DNA from: Candidatus Methylomirabilota bacterium
GTDB taxonomy: Bacteria; Methylomirabilota; Methylomirabilia; Methylomirabilales; CSP1-5
Assembly: GCA_022615475.1 (NCBI GenBank)
Contig: JAKEGQ010000172.1
Coordinates: 1-15,648, forward strand
Direction of reading: 5' to 3'
Length of the DNA: 15,648 bases
Part shown: one piece after another, positions 5,999 through 13,592 of the stretch
Layout of the letters: each line of letters starts with the position of its first letter
Numbering within the stretch: the first letter of the stretch is position 1
Program-made: the position numbers and the translations under genes
Notes under the pieces: model-generated
The model's database searches: none
Told to the model about the DNA's origin: nothing
What the model saw: only the letters and a program-made list of their open reading frames with translations

Positions 5999-7297
5999 AT
6001 GGTCTCCGGGAAGTTGACAGGACGAATCAGGGCTGTGTTAGTCATGGTTTTGTTGACGGTGGTGATCGTGACCAGCGGTGTTCACGAGCGGGTCGTGGCG
6101 ACGGAGGAGACCTACGACACGCTCAAGGTCTTCACCGAGGTCCTCACGCTGGTGCGGCATAACTACGTCGAATCAACCGATTCCAAGGAGCTGGTCTTCG
6201 GAGCGATTCGGGGCATGCTGGAGGGGTTGGACCCCCACAGCTCCTTTATGCCGCCGGAACTGTACAAGGAGATGCAGATCGAGACCCAGGGCAGCTTCGG
6301 CGGGCTCGGGATTGAGATTACGGTGCGAGAGCGGTATCTCACCGTGGTTGCCCCCATCGAGGGGACCCCGGCGGACCGGGCCGGGATCGTCGCCGGCGAT
6401 CGCATCATCCGCATCGATGGCGCCGCAACCAAGGACATGACGCTCGTCGACGCGGTGCGCAAGCTCCGGGGACTCAAGGGAACCCCGGTGACCATCACGA
6501 TCCTCCGTGAGGGGCAGGAGCCCTTTGATGTCACCATCACCCGCGACATCATCGAAGTGCATAGCGTGCGCACCTCGGACCTCGGGGAGGGGATTGGGTA
6601 CGTCCGACTGTCCTCCTTCCAGGAACGGACCAGCCGGGATCTGCAGGAAGAGCTCAAGGCCCTCAAGGAGAAGGGGATGCGCGGCCTCATCCTCGATCTG
6701 CGAAACAACCCCGGAGGACTCTTGACGCAGGCAGTTCAGATCGCGGATATCTTCCTGGAGAAGGGGAAGCCCATCGTCTATACGGAGGGGCGGGCGAAGA
6801 GTCAGAATCTGAGTTTCGTGGACCAACACGAGGGTCCCCTAGACATCCCCATGGTGGTGTTGGTGAATAAAGGTTCCGCCAGTGCCTCCGAGATCGTCGC
6901 GGGAGCGCTTCAGGACCACCACCGGGCGGTCGTGGTCGGGACCCAGACCTTCGGCAAGGGGACGGTACAGACGGTGATTCCGCTGAACGATGGCTCCGGG
7001 CTCAGGCTCACCACCGCCAAATACTTCACCCCCAATCGGCGCGCCATCGACGGGGCCGGCCTCACACCAGACGTCGTCGTCGAGCCTCCCAAGCCAGCGA
7101 CGACCACCAAGACCGAGGGCCCAACAAAGGACCGACGGCAGGAGACCATCGGCGAACAGGAGGGGGATCCGTCCCGGCCCCTCGGCCGGAGCGCCCCCGA
7201 CCCCACGACCGATCCTCAACTCGGCCGCGCCGTGGAGGTCCTCAAGGCGATCCTGATCCACGAACGGGTCCCGGGGGGGAAGGTGGTGTCCGGCTAA
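5999..7297 (+). CDS. ctpA: S41 family C-terminal processing protease (CtpA/CTP-3 type)
   Basis: A 432-residue periplasmic serine protease. Residues 11-27 form an uncleaved anchor or signal peptide (RAVLVMVLLTVVIVTSG). An N-terminal helical region (about 37-95, with LDPHSSFMPP) leads into a PDZ domain (about 98-180, GGLGIEITVRERYLTVVAPI). The S41 core contains LDLRNNPGG and the catalytic elements: Ser295 in KGSASASEI, Lys320 in TFGKGTVQ, and Gln324, with the 25-residue Ser-Lys spacing known from CtpB and D1 protease. After residue 362 comes a Pro/Thr/charged linker and a short helical C-terminus. The start at 5999 is set by AGGAGGT 7 nt upstream; the frame opens earlier at 5942 but without a ribosome site. 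In other bacteria these proteases degrade peptidoglycan hydrolases, often with a TPR adaptor; here it follows envC and has its own promoter. Confidence 0.95.
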   Translation: MVSGKLTGRIRAVLVMVLLTVVIVTSGVHERVVATEETYDTLKVFTEVLTLVRHNYVESTDSKELVFGAIRGMLEGLDPHSSFMPPELYKEMQIETQGSFGGLGIEITVRERYLTVVAPIEGTPADRAGIVAGDRIIRIDGAATKDMTLVDAVRKLRGLKGTPVTITILREGQEPFDVTITRDIIEVHSVRTSDLGEGIGYVRLSSFQERTSRDLQEELKALKEKGMRGLILDLRNNPGGLLTQAVQIADIFLEKGKPIVYTEGRAKSQNLSFVDQHEGPLDIPMVVLVNKGSASASEIVAGALQDHHRAVVVGTQTFGKGTVQTVIPLNDGSGLRLTTAKYFTPNRRAIDGAGLTPDVVVEPPKPATTTKTEGPTKDRRQETIGEQEGDPSRPLGRSAPDPTTDPQLGRAVEVLKAILIHERVPGGKVVSG

Positions 7298-7302
7298 CGC
7301 CT

Positions 7303-7409
7303 GCTGGAATGCTAAGAAGCTAGGATGCTAGTAGGCTCAGCAGCTTTTTGAGCGCCATGCCTTAGAGCCTCCCGAGCGTTCCAGCATCCTAGCGTTCCAG
7401 CCTACTAGC
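7303..7409. repeat. Inverted array of tandem GCT-headed octamers between ctpA and tsaD
   Basis: Left arm, plus strand, 7303-7350: six contiguous 8-mers each beginning GCT (GGAAT, AAGAA, AGGAT, AGTAG, CAGCA, TTTTG as the other five bases). Right arm, minus strand, 7409 down to 7370: five contiguous 8-mers beginning GCT (AGTAG, GGAAC, AGGAT, GGAAC, CGGGA), plus a sixth shifted by 1 bp (7361-7368). Exact 11-bp complementary segments join the arms: GCTAGGATGCT (7319-7329) with 7383-7393, and GCTAGTAGGCT (7327-7337) with 7399-7409. The unit order differs between arms, so several hairpin registers compete. The right arm ends 7 bp before the tsaD ATG. No spacers, terminal repeats or coding content are present. 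I do not recognise the family. Confidence 0.8.
7335..7353 (+). terminator. Small hairpin in the octamer array, possible ctpA terminator element
   Basis: GCTCA (7335-7339) pairs with TGAGC (7349-7353) around a loop ending in a T5 run (7345-7349). The T-run is in the loop, not after the stem, so this is not a textbook terminator. The larger array hairpins could still hinder read-through from ctpA. Weak call. Confidence 0.2.
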
Positions 7410-7416
7410 CTCGTCC

Positions 7417-8421
7417 ATGTCTGAGCTGGTTCTGGGCATCGAGACTTCGTGTGATGAAACCGCGGCGGCGGTGCTGGAAGGCGGGCACAAGATCCGCTCG
7501 AGCATCGTTGCCTCCCAGGTCAACGTGCATGCCCCCTACGGCGGGATCGTGCCAGAGCTGGCCTCCCGTCGTCATCTCGAAACGATCGGCCCGGTCATCC
7601 GACTCGCGGTTCACGAGGCCGGCATAGAGTTCGGTGATCTCACCGGGCTCGCCGTCACGGTCGGTCCCGGCCTGGTCGGTTCTCTCCTGGTGGGGGTGTC
7701 GACGGCCAAGGCGTTGGCGTACACCCTCGGAAAGCCCCTGGTAGCAGTCAACCACATTGAGGGGCATCTCTACGCCGGTATCCTCGACCACCCGCACCTT
7801 GCGCCTCCCTATGTAGCCCTGGTGGCGTCGGGAGGCCACACGCACCTCTACCACGCGGAAAGCCCCGGGACATACCGCCTGCTCGGGTGTACCCGAGATG
7901 ACGCGGCCGGAGAGGCCTTTGACAAGGTCGCCAAGATTCTCGGTCTCCCCTACCCCGGAGGCCCCCGCATCGAGCAGGCGGCGCTCCGCGGAGATCCAAG
8001 CGCGGTCCCCCTTCCGCGGCCCATCCTCGGCCATGGATCGTTAGACTTCAGCTTCAGCGGCCTCAAGACCGCGGTGATTCACTATCTCGACTCTTCCCCG
8101 CTGACCCCGCAGCTGGTGGCGAACATCGCGGCCAGCTTCCAGCAGGCCGTCGTGGATGTCCTCACGCGCAACGCCGTCAAGGCCGCGCAGCGTGTCGGGG
8201 CATCCCGGATCCTCTTGGCGGGCGGGGTGGCATGTAACCAAACGCTGAGACAACACCTGGCGAGAAGGGCGAACCGCGAAGGCCTGGAAGTGTACTGGCC
8301 CCGGCCAGAACTCTGCACCGACAACGCGGTCATGATCGCCGCAGCCGGGTCTTACCGCCTTGGCCGAGGCGAGGTGGCACCGCTTGACCTCAATGCCTCT
8401 GCCGACCTTCCCCTCTGCTAG
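7417..8421 (+). CDS. tsaD: tRNA N6-threonylcarbamoyladenosine transferase TsaD
   Basis: A 334-residue Kae1/TsaD protein of normal length. It opens with LGIETSCDETAAAVL, the ASKHA-fold phosphate motif region. Metal ligands are present: NHIEGH with His113 and His117, and Asp302 in CTDNAVMIA. Other hallmarks are YGGIVPELASRRH, GPGLVGSLLVG, VASGGHTHL, DDAAGEAFDKVAK, DFSFSGLKTAV and AGGVACNQTLR. The enzyme transfers the threonylcarbamoyl group to A37 of ANN-decoding tRNAs together with TsaB and TsaE, which are not encoded here. The start is fixed by homology (MSELVLGIETSCDET), yet the 7 bp before it (CTCGTCC) and the preceding repeat give no Shine-Dalgarno sequence. Oligomer arrays flank the gene on both sides and it faces surA tail to tail. 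Confidence 0.97.
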   Translation: MSELVLGIETSCDETAAAVLEGGHKIRSSIVASQVNVHAPYGGIVPELASRRHLETIGPVIRLAVHEAGIEFGDLTGLAVTVGPGLVGSLLVGVSTAKALAYTLGKPLVAVNHIEGHLYAGILDHPHLAPPYVALVASGGHTHLYHAESPGTYRLLGCTRDDAAGEAFDKVAKILGLPYPGGPRIEQAALRGDPSAVPLPRPILGHGSLDFSFSGLKTAVIHYLDSSPLTPQLVANIAASFQQAVVDVLTRNAVKAAQRVGASRILLAGGVACNQTLRQHLARRANREGLEVYWPRPELCTDNAVMIAAAGSYRLGRGEVAPLDLNASADLPLC

Positions 8422-8430
8422 TGCAGCTCC

Positions 8431-8515
8431 GAGTGATGAGTGCTGAGTGACGAGGCACGGACAGCACCCCGGAGACGCGTCCTCCCGACGACTCAGTCCT
8501 CAGCCCTCAGCACTT
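8431..8515. repeat. Inverted array of tandem GAG-headed heptamers between tsaD and surA
   Basis: Left arm, plus strand: four contiguous 7-mers beginning GAG (GAGTGAT, GAGTGCT, GAGTGAC, GAGGCAC; 8431-8458). Right arm, minus strand, reading from 8515 down to 8488: AAGTGCT, GAGGGCT, GAGGACT, GAGTCGT. AGTGCTGAG (8439-8447) pairs exactly with CTCAGCACT (8506-8514), and GTG at 8433-8435 with CAC at 8518-8520 extends the stem with mismatches. The loop is about 58 nt. The array starts 9 bp after the tsaD stop and ends 9 bp before the surA stop, filling the convergent gap, so it may serve as a two-way transcription barrier. The architecture is the same as the octamer array before tsaD, with a different unit. 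Confidence 0.75.
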
Positions 8516-8524
8516 TACACTGGG

Positions 8525-9505
8525 TTATTGGTCGAGCCGGACCTGGATGTAGGCCTTCTGTTTGAGCTCAGCCAGATATGCATCCATGCGTTGCTTCAGC
8601 TTCTGGAGGAACACGCGCTGGCGGATCTGCTCACGCGCTTCGGCAGTCGCGGCATCGCCAGTCATCCGCTCCTCGACCTTGATGATATGGAAGCCGCCCG
8701 CGGTGTGGATGATCTCGCTGATGCTCCCTGGCTTGAGCGCAAAGGCGACCCTCTCCAGGACGGGGTCCATGTCTCCTTGGCGGATGACCCCCACGTCCCC
8801 CCCCTCCCGAGCCGTCGCGCCGTCGGAATACTCCGCGGCGACTCCCCCAAAATCGTCCCCGCGCTTGAGGCGTTCCGACGCCTCCGCGGCCCGGGTCCGG
8901 GCGGCCGCCACGTCCTCGGGGGAGGGCTCCCTGGGGACCCCGATGAAGATGTGCCGGATCCGCATGGACGCGGACTGCTGAGACCCACCATCGGCCTGCG
9001 TCTCAGAATACCGCGCCACCTCCTCGTCGGACACGACGATGCTGGTGCGCACCTTCCGGGTGATCAGGCGATCCACCGTGAGTTGTTCCCACACCCTGGT
9101 CCTCAACTCCTCCAAGGTGAGACTCTCCCGCGCGAGCGCCTCGGTGAACTGGGCATCGGTGGTGAGTCCACGCTCCTTCTTGATCTGTTCTATGGTCGCC
9201 GTCACCTCGGACTGCTCCACGACGACCTTTTCTTTCTTCGCCTCCTGAAGCTGCAGCCGGCGAAGGATCAGGGCATCGAGGATCTGCCGCTGGGTAATCT
9301 GCATCTGACGCGCGCGGGTGTCCTCGCTCAGCTCCTCGCGGATCCGCTGGATGAGGGGCTTCCCCTCCTTGTGGATCTCGCTGAGCGTAATCACCTCGTC
9401 GTTCACCACGGCCACCACCTTATCGATGAGGACGGCCTGCCCCGCCGCGGCCCCCTGTCCGCCAAGGAGGAGCGCAGGAATCAGTATGGTGTGGTATCGG
9501 CGCAT
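8525..9505 (-). CDS. surA: SurA-like periplasmic chaperone/peptidyl-prolyl isomerase
   Basis: A 326-residue secreted protein. The signal peptide covers about residues 1-24 (ILIPALLLGGQGAAAGQA). The mature N-terminus VLIDKVVAVVNDEVITLSEI is the SurA/PpiC-family opening, followed by a helical chaperone domain to about 180. One parvulin domain follows at about 181-282 (MRIRHIFIGV, AAEYSDGATAREGGDVGVI, AFALKPGSISEIIHTAGGFHIIKVEER), then a C-terminal helix. E. coli SurA has two parvulin domains and 428 residues; a single domain is common outside the gammaproteobacteria. Expected role: escorting outer-membrane proteins to the BAM complex. The ATG at 9505 overlaps the mfd stop as TGATG, with GGGAGAG upstream; the longer frame to 9532 lies inside mfd and would spoil the signal peptide. 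Confidence 0.9.
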   Translation of the reverse strand: MRRYHTILIPALLLGGQGAAAGQAVLIDKVVAVVNDEVITLSEIHKEGKPLIQRIREELSEDTRARQMQITQRQILDALILRRLQLQEAKKEKVVVEQSEVTATIEQIKKERGLTTDAQFTEALARESLTLEELRTRVWEQLTVDRLITRKVRTSIVVSDEEVARYSETQADGGSQQSASMRIRHIFIGVPREPSPEDVAAARTRAAEASERLKRGDDFGGVAAEYSDGATAREGGDVGVIRQGDMDPVLERVAFALKPGSISEIIHTAGGFHIIKVEERMTGDAATAEAREQIRQRVFLQKLKQRMDAYLAELKQKAYIQVRLDQ

Positions 9506-12500
9506 CAGGTCTCTCCCGCAGTCTTTCCGCACGGCTCCCGCATCTGGTCCAGCAGGGCCTGGAGCCTGACAAGGCGCTCGAGCGCCGGAGCCCCCTCACA
9601 CGAAAGCTCCAAGGCATCCTCCGGCACGTACCGGAGCGCACCCCCCATCGCCCGGAGCAGGGCGAGGACCCGCTCCGGGGGAACGGGAGTCGCGCCACCA
9701 AAGGCGATGCGCACGACCTCGCGACGGGCGTCGATCTCCCTGATGCGCAGTGACCGAGCCGCCGCCTTCAGCCTGACGATAGCCAACAGATGCTCCACCG
9801 GGGGTGGGAGCGGGCCAAACCGGTCCTGGAGCTCCCCCGCGAACTCCTCGCGCTCGGCGGAGGAGGTGACAATCGAGAGGCGCCGATACAGGGAAAGCCG
9901 GACCGCGGCATCCGCCACGTACGTCTCGGGGATGGACGCCGCGATGGGGAGCCGGAGGACCGGATCCACGATCTCCTCCTGCTCCGCCCCTTTGAGCTCC
10001 CGGACCGTCTCCTGGATCAGCTGACAGTAAAGGTCAAACCCCACCGCGTTGATCTGCCCGTGCTGCTCGGGCCCGAGGAGATTACCGGCCCCCCGGATCT
10101 CCAGGTCCCTCGCGGCGATCTTGAAGCCGGATCCGAGTTCGGTCAGCTCGGCAACGACCTGCAGCCGCTTCCGGGCGCTCTCGCTCAGGGCCTCCTCTCG
10201 CGGAATGAGGAGGTAGGCATGCGCGCGGAACCGGTCCCGACCGACCCGGCCGCGGAGTTGATAGAGCTGGGCCAGCCCAAAGCGATCTGCCCGATTGATG
10301 ATGATGGTGTTGGCCGTCGGGATGTCGAGGCCCGACTCGATGATGGCCGTGGAACAGAGCAGTTGGTACCGCCTGGCGTAAAAGTCGCACATGACCCGCT
10401 CCAGCGCCTCCTCGGTCATCTGGCCATGGGCCACGGCAATCTTCACGTGGGGGAGAAGGCGCTTCAGCAGTCGCGCCACCCCGTGGATGCTCTCGACCCG
10501 GTTGTGGACGAAGAAGACCTGGCCACCTCGGCCGATCTCTTCCTCGACGGCCCGCCGGATCACCTCGGCATCGAAGCGCGTGACGGTGGTGCGAATGCTC
10601 AACCGATCCTCGGGCGGGGTCTCGATCGTAGAGATATCGCGGACCCCCAGCATCGCCATGTGGAGGGTCCGCGGGATCGGGGTGGCGGTGAGGGTGACCA
10701 CATCGACCTCGGTGCGGAACTGCTTCAGCCGCTCCTTGGCGGCCACCCCAAAGCGCTGTTCTTCGTCTACGACGAGGAGCCCCAGGTCGTGGAACCGGAC
10801 GTCCTTCTGCAAGAGTCGGTGGGTGCCGATGACCACATCGACGGTGCCGTCCCGCAGCCCGCGCAGGACCTTCTGTTGTTCCCCCCGTGTGCGGAACCGA
10901 GAGAGCATCTGCACCACGATCGGAAAGGGAGCAAAGCGATCCGAAAACGACTGGAAGTGCTGCAGCGCCAACACGGTCGTGGGGACGAGGACGGCGACCT
11001 GCTTGCCGTCCATCACCGCCTTGAACGCGGCCCGCATGGCCACCTCGGTCTTTCCGTATCCGACATCGCCGCAGATGAGGCGGTCCATGGGCTGCGGGCG
11101 CTCCATATCGGCCTTGACGGCCTGGATGGCCGTGACTTGATCCGGCGTCTCGTCAAAGGGAAAGGCCGCTTCGAACTCCCGTTGCCAGGGAGTATCGGGA
11201 GCAAAGGCATGACCTGCGGCCACCTGCCTGGCGGCGTAGAGCCGGAGCAGCTCCCCCGCCATCTCGCGAACGGAGGCCCGCACCCGCTCCTTTGCCCGCG
11301 CCCACGCCGTCGATCCCAAACGATCGAGGGCGGGGCCTGTGGCGGCCCCGTCGGCACCGATGTAGCGCTGAACAAGGTGCAGCTTGTCCACCGGAACGTA
11401 TAGCTTATCGCCGCCCGCATATTCCAGGAGAAGGTAATCTCCCTCCACCTCGCCCGTGGTCAACCGCCTGAGCCCGTGAAACCGGCCCATGCCGTGATCC
11501 ACGTGCACCACTACCTCGCCAGGTTTCACATCCTCGAATCCCGCGAAGGGTTGGGCCTCGCGGATCTTCGTCCGGCGTACCGGAATCGCCCGTCGGGGAC
11601 CGAAGATCTCGGCCTCCGTGAGATACGTCTGCTTGAGCGGCGCGAAGTGAAAGCCGGCGGTGAGTCCGCCTTCCCGGATCTGGATCCGTCCGGCGACGGG
11701 CGGCTCCTCGCCGAGGCTCGCCCCAAGGTCGTGCTGGTAAAGGACCTCTGAGAGTCGCTCGGCCTGGGCCCGTCCTCTGGCGACGAGGGTGATGGCGCGT
11801 CCCTCCCGACGCCAGAGGCCGAGATCGCGGAGCAGGGGGCCGAACCGGCCCTGGTACGACGGGATCTGCGCGGTGTCAAAGACGAGCGGCGCACCCTCTT
11901 GCCCCGGGGCCGGTCCAAACGGATGCAGATCGATCCGGGGCCGGGACCCGAGCGCCGCGCGAATCTCAGACCACTCTACGTGGGTCGCCGCGAGCGACGG
12001 AAGCCCTTCCGACCCATGTCGCACGTACTCCTCTGTGAGCAGCCTGTCCATCTTCCCACCCGCAGCCGCGAGCTGATCCGGATCGTCCCAGACGACAATC
12101 GTCCCGTGGGCAAAATATTCCCATAGGGGGACCGTTCGCCGATAGAAGTAGGGGAGATACCGCTCAAGCCCCGGTCCGAGCCTGCCCCCCTCGACCGCGT
12201 CCCGCAGGAGCGGAGCGCCCCCCTTCTTCGTCCGCTCCCGAGCGAACTCTCGGACCTCCCGGCTCAAGAGAATCTCCGAAAGGGGAAGGACGGTTACCCC
12301 GTCAAGTCGTCGGGGGTCGGGGCGAGACCCCTCGGCACGCTCGGGGCGAGGCAGCGAGCGTTGCGTCCTGACATCAAAGGCCCGGATCGACTCGATCTCG
12401 TCTCCGAAGAACTCGATGCGAACCGGATGCGAAAGATGGGGAAGGCCAATGTCCAGAATCCCTCCCCGGCGGCTGTACTCGCCCGCCTCCTCAACCTGGG

Positions 12501-12996
12501 GGACCGACCGATAGCCGCCGATCTCAAGCACCTCGACCACCTGCTCGGGAGGGACGATCCGCTGGGGATAGAGGTGCAGGGTGGCCCCATCGAGCGTCTC
12601 GGGCGGAGGGAGGCGACGAAAGAGGGCATGGAGAGGGACAACGAGCGCCTTCAGCGCCTCGTCGCGCAGTTCGCGGAGACGCTGCATACGCTCTGCCCGG
12701 ACTTCGAGGGGAGGCGAGACCGGTTGAAATGGGGAGACCTCGGGCGCCGGAAAGAGATGCACGCGGTCTCGATCGAGGAAGAAGCGAAGATCCGCCGTGA
12801 GCTCTTCAGCCTCCCCCAGCGTCGTCGTCACCACCACCAGTGGGCACCCGAGTGCTCGGGCCACCTCCGCCAACACCAGCGTGCGGGCACCCCCCCAGAG
12901 GCCGTGTAGGCTGAGCGTGCCGCCGTCTCCGATCAGATCCGGCAGCCCCTCGTGAAGACCAGGCACTTGGACATCAGCAACTCGTCCCGCGATCAT
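9505..12996 (-). CDS. mfd: Transcription-repair coupling factor Mfd
   Basis: A 1163-residue protein (E. coli Mfd is 1148). Domains in order: a UvrB-like N-terminal module (about 1-340, with IEFFGDEIESIRAFD), a middle domain, a CarD-like RNA polymerase interaction domain (about 487-550, VKPGEVVVHVDHGMGRFHGL), a RecG-like translocase, and a C-terminal TRCF domain (about 1000-1110). Translocase motifs are intact: Walker A GDVGYGKT (643-650), DEEQ (744-747), TLTATPIPRTLHMAM, and motif VI QLRGRVGRDR (from 913). Mfd pushes stalled RNA polymerase off lesions and recruits UvrA. The ATG at 12996 overlaps the rfaE2 stop as ATGA with GGAAGG upstream; a frame extension to 13122 lies within rfaE2 and is not used. 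No frameshift is seen. Confidence 0.97.
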   Translation of the reverse strand: MIAGRVADVQVPGLHEGLPDLIGDGGTLSLHGLWGGARTLVLAEVARALGCPLVVVTTTLGEAEELTADLRFFLDRDRVHLFPAPEVSPFQPVSPPLEVRAERMQRLRELRDEALKALVVPLHALFRRLPPPETLDGATLHLYPQRIVPPEQVVEVLEIGGYRSVPQVEEAGEYSRRGGILDIGLPHLSHPVRIEFFGDEIESIRAFDVRTQRSLPRPERAEGSRPDPRRLDGVTVLPLSEILLSREVREFARERTKKGGAPLLRDAVEGGRLGPGLERYLPYFYRRTVPLWEYFAHGTIVVWDDPDQLAAAGGKMDRLLTEEYVRHGSEGLPSLAATHVEWSEIRAALGSRPRIDLHPFGPAPGQEGAPLVFDTAQIPSYQGRFGPLLRDLGLWRREGRAITLVARGRAQAERLSEVLYQHDLGASLGEEPPVAGRIQIREGGLTAGFHFAPLKQTYLTEAEIFGPRRAIPVRRTKIREAQPFAGFEDVKPGEVVVHVDHGMGRFHGLRRLTTGEVEGDYLLLEYAGGDKLYVPVDKLHLVQRYIGADGAATGPALDRLGSTAWARAKERVRASVREMAGELLRLYAARQVAAGHAFAPDTPWQREFEAAFPFDETPDQVTAIQAVKADMERPQPMDRLICGDVGYGKTEVAMRAAFKAVMDGKQVAVLVPTTVLALQHFQSFSDRFAPFPIVVQMLSRFRTRGEQQKVLRGLRDGTVDVVIGTHRLLQKDVRFHDLGLLVVDEEQRFGVAAKERLKQFRTEVDVVTLTATPIPRTLHMAMLGVRDISTIETPPEDRLSIRTTVTRFDAEVIRRAVEEEIGRGGQVFFVHNRVESIHGVARLLKRLLPHVKIAVAHGQMTEEALERVMCDFYARRYQLLCSTAIIESGLDIPTANTIIINRADRFGLAQLYQLRGRVGRDRFRAHAYLLIPREEALSESARKRLQVVAELTELGSGFKIAARDLEIRGAGNLLGPEQHGQINAVGFDLYCQLIQETVRELKGAEQEEIVDPVLRLPIAASIPETYVADAAVRLSLYRRLSIVTSSAEREEFAGELQDRFGPLPPPVEHLLAIVRLKAAARSLRIREIDARREVVRIAFGGATPVPPERVLALLRAMGGALRYVPEDALELSCEGAPALERLVRLQALLDQMREPCGKTAGET

Positions 12997-13484
12997 CCCT
13001 TGCCTTCCCGGATGCGGCGGAGGAGCCGGCTGCTCGACGCGCCCTCCACATAGGGGAGGGTACAGACGCGTCCTCCCCGACCTTCGACAATCTGTCGGCC
13101 GGCCACCTGATCCACCGACCAATCCCCCCCCTTTACCAGCAGGTCCGGCTCGAGCGCACGAATCACCTTCTCGGGGTCGAGTTCTTCAAAAATCAGGACA
13201 TAATCGACCGCGGCCAGGGCGGCGATCAGCTCGGACCGCTCCTCGTGAGACATCACGGGTCTGTCCGGACCCTTGAGCGCGCGAACCGAGGCGTCACTGT
13301 TGATCGCCACGACGAGCACATCCCCCAACCGTTTGGCCTGATCCAGGTACCGGACGTGACCGTGGTGCAGCAGGTCAAAGCACCCATTGGTAAAGACGAC
13401 CCGCTTCCCGTGCCGCCGGAGGTCGCGCACGACGGCCACGACCTCATCGAGCGTCTTCAGCTTTCCCGCATAGGCCGCCGGCAT
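12993..13484 (-). CDS. rfaE2: D-glycero-beta-D-manno-heptose 1-phosphate adenylyltransferase (stand-alone RfaE2/HldE C-terminal domain)
   Basis: A 163-residue cytidylyltransferase-like nucleotidyltransferase. FTNGCFDLLHHGHVRYL contains the HxGH nucleotide-binding motif (residues 40-43). INSDASVRALKGPDRP, the conserved MSHEERSELIAALAAVDYV, and PDLLVKGGDW follow in the family order. It adenylylates heptose 1-phosphate in ADP-heptose synthesis for the LPS inner core. In E. coli this activity is fused to the kinase in HldE; here it is separate, so a kinase (RfaE1/HldA) must be encoded elsewhere. Start: ATG 13484, with GAGGG just upstream, is preferred over the in-frame GTG at 13499, which has no ribosome site and abuts a small inverted repeat (13500-13513). 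It overlaps mfd by 4 bp. Confidence 0.93.
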   Translation of the reverse strand: MPAAYAGKLKTLDEVVAVVRDLRRHGKRVVFTNGCFDLLHHGHVRYLDQAKRLGDVLVVAINSDASVRALKGPDRPVMSHEERSELIAALAAVDYVLIFEELDPEKVIRALEPDLLVKGGDWSVDQVAGRQIVEGRGGRVCTLPYVEGASSSRLLRRIREGKG

Positions 13485-13559
13485 CTCGCCCTCGGTCACT
13501 CTGCGCTCGCAGAATGCGACACACCCCGAAAGTTGCGCGCGCGTACATCGCCTGTAGCT

Positions 13560-13568
13560 AGTTTACCA
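13560..13568 (-). promoter_or_regulatory. Candidate extended -10 promoter for rfaE2-mfd-surA
   Basis: On the minus strand TGG precedes TAAACT (13560-13565, 4 of 6 matches to TATAAT), giving a TGnTAAACT extended -10. No clear -35 at proper distance. The predicted start would leave a leader of about 70 nt before the ATG at 13484. Confidence 0.35.
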
Positions 13569-13592
13569 GATCGCGGGAGGGATGAAGGTACC

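Noticed and set aside
7303..7409. Insertion sequence remnant or MITE
   Set aside because: There is no transposase, and no target-site duplication or defined terminal inverted repeat could be seen; the inner phased units are not typical of a MITE. Not fully excluded.
7303..8515. CRISPR-like array around tsaD
   Set aside because: Repeat units are 7 or 8 bp without spacers and invert at the centre; no cas genes are present.
8447..11403. Long plus-strand frames (525 and 537 codons) opposite surA and mfd
   Set aside because: They are antisense to well-identified genes, have no recognisable domains, and arise from high third-position GC.
13500..13513. TCTGCG/CGCAGA inverted repeat as an operator or attenuator before rfaE2
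   Set aside because: Only 6-bp arms in a GC-rich region, and no T-run or second structure; noted in the intergenic entry only.
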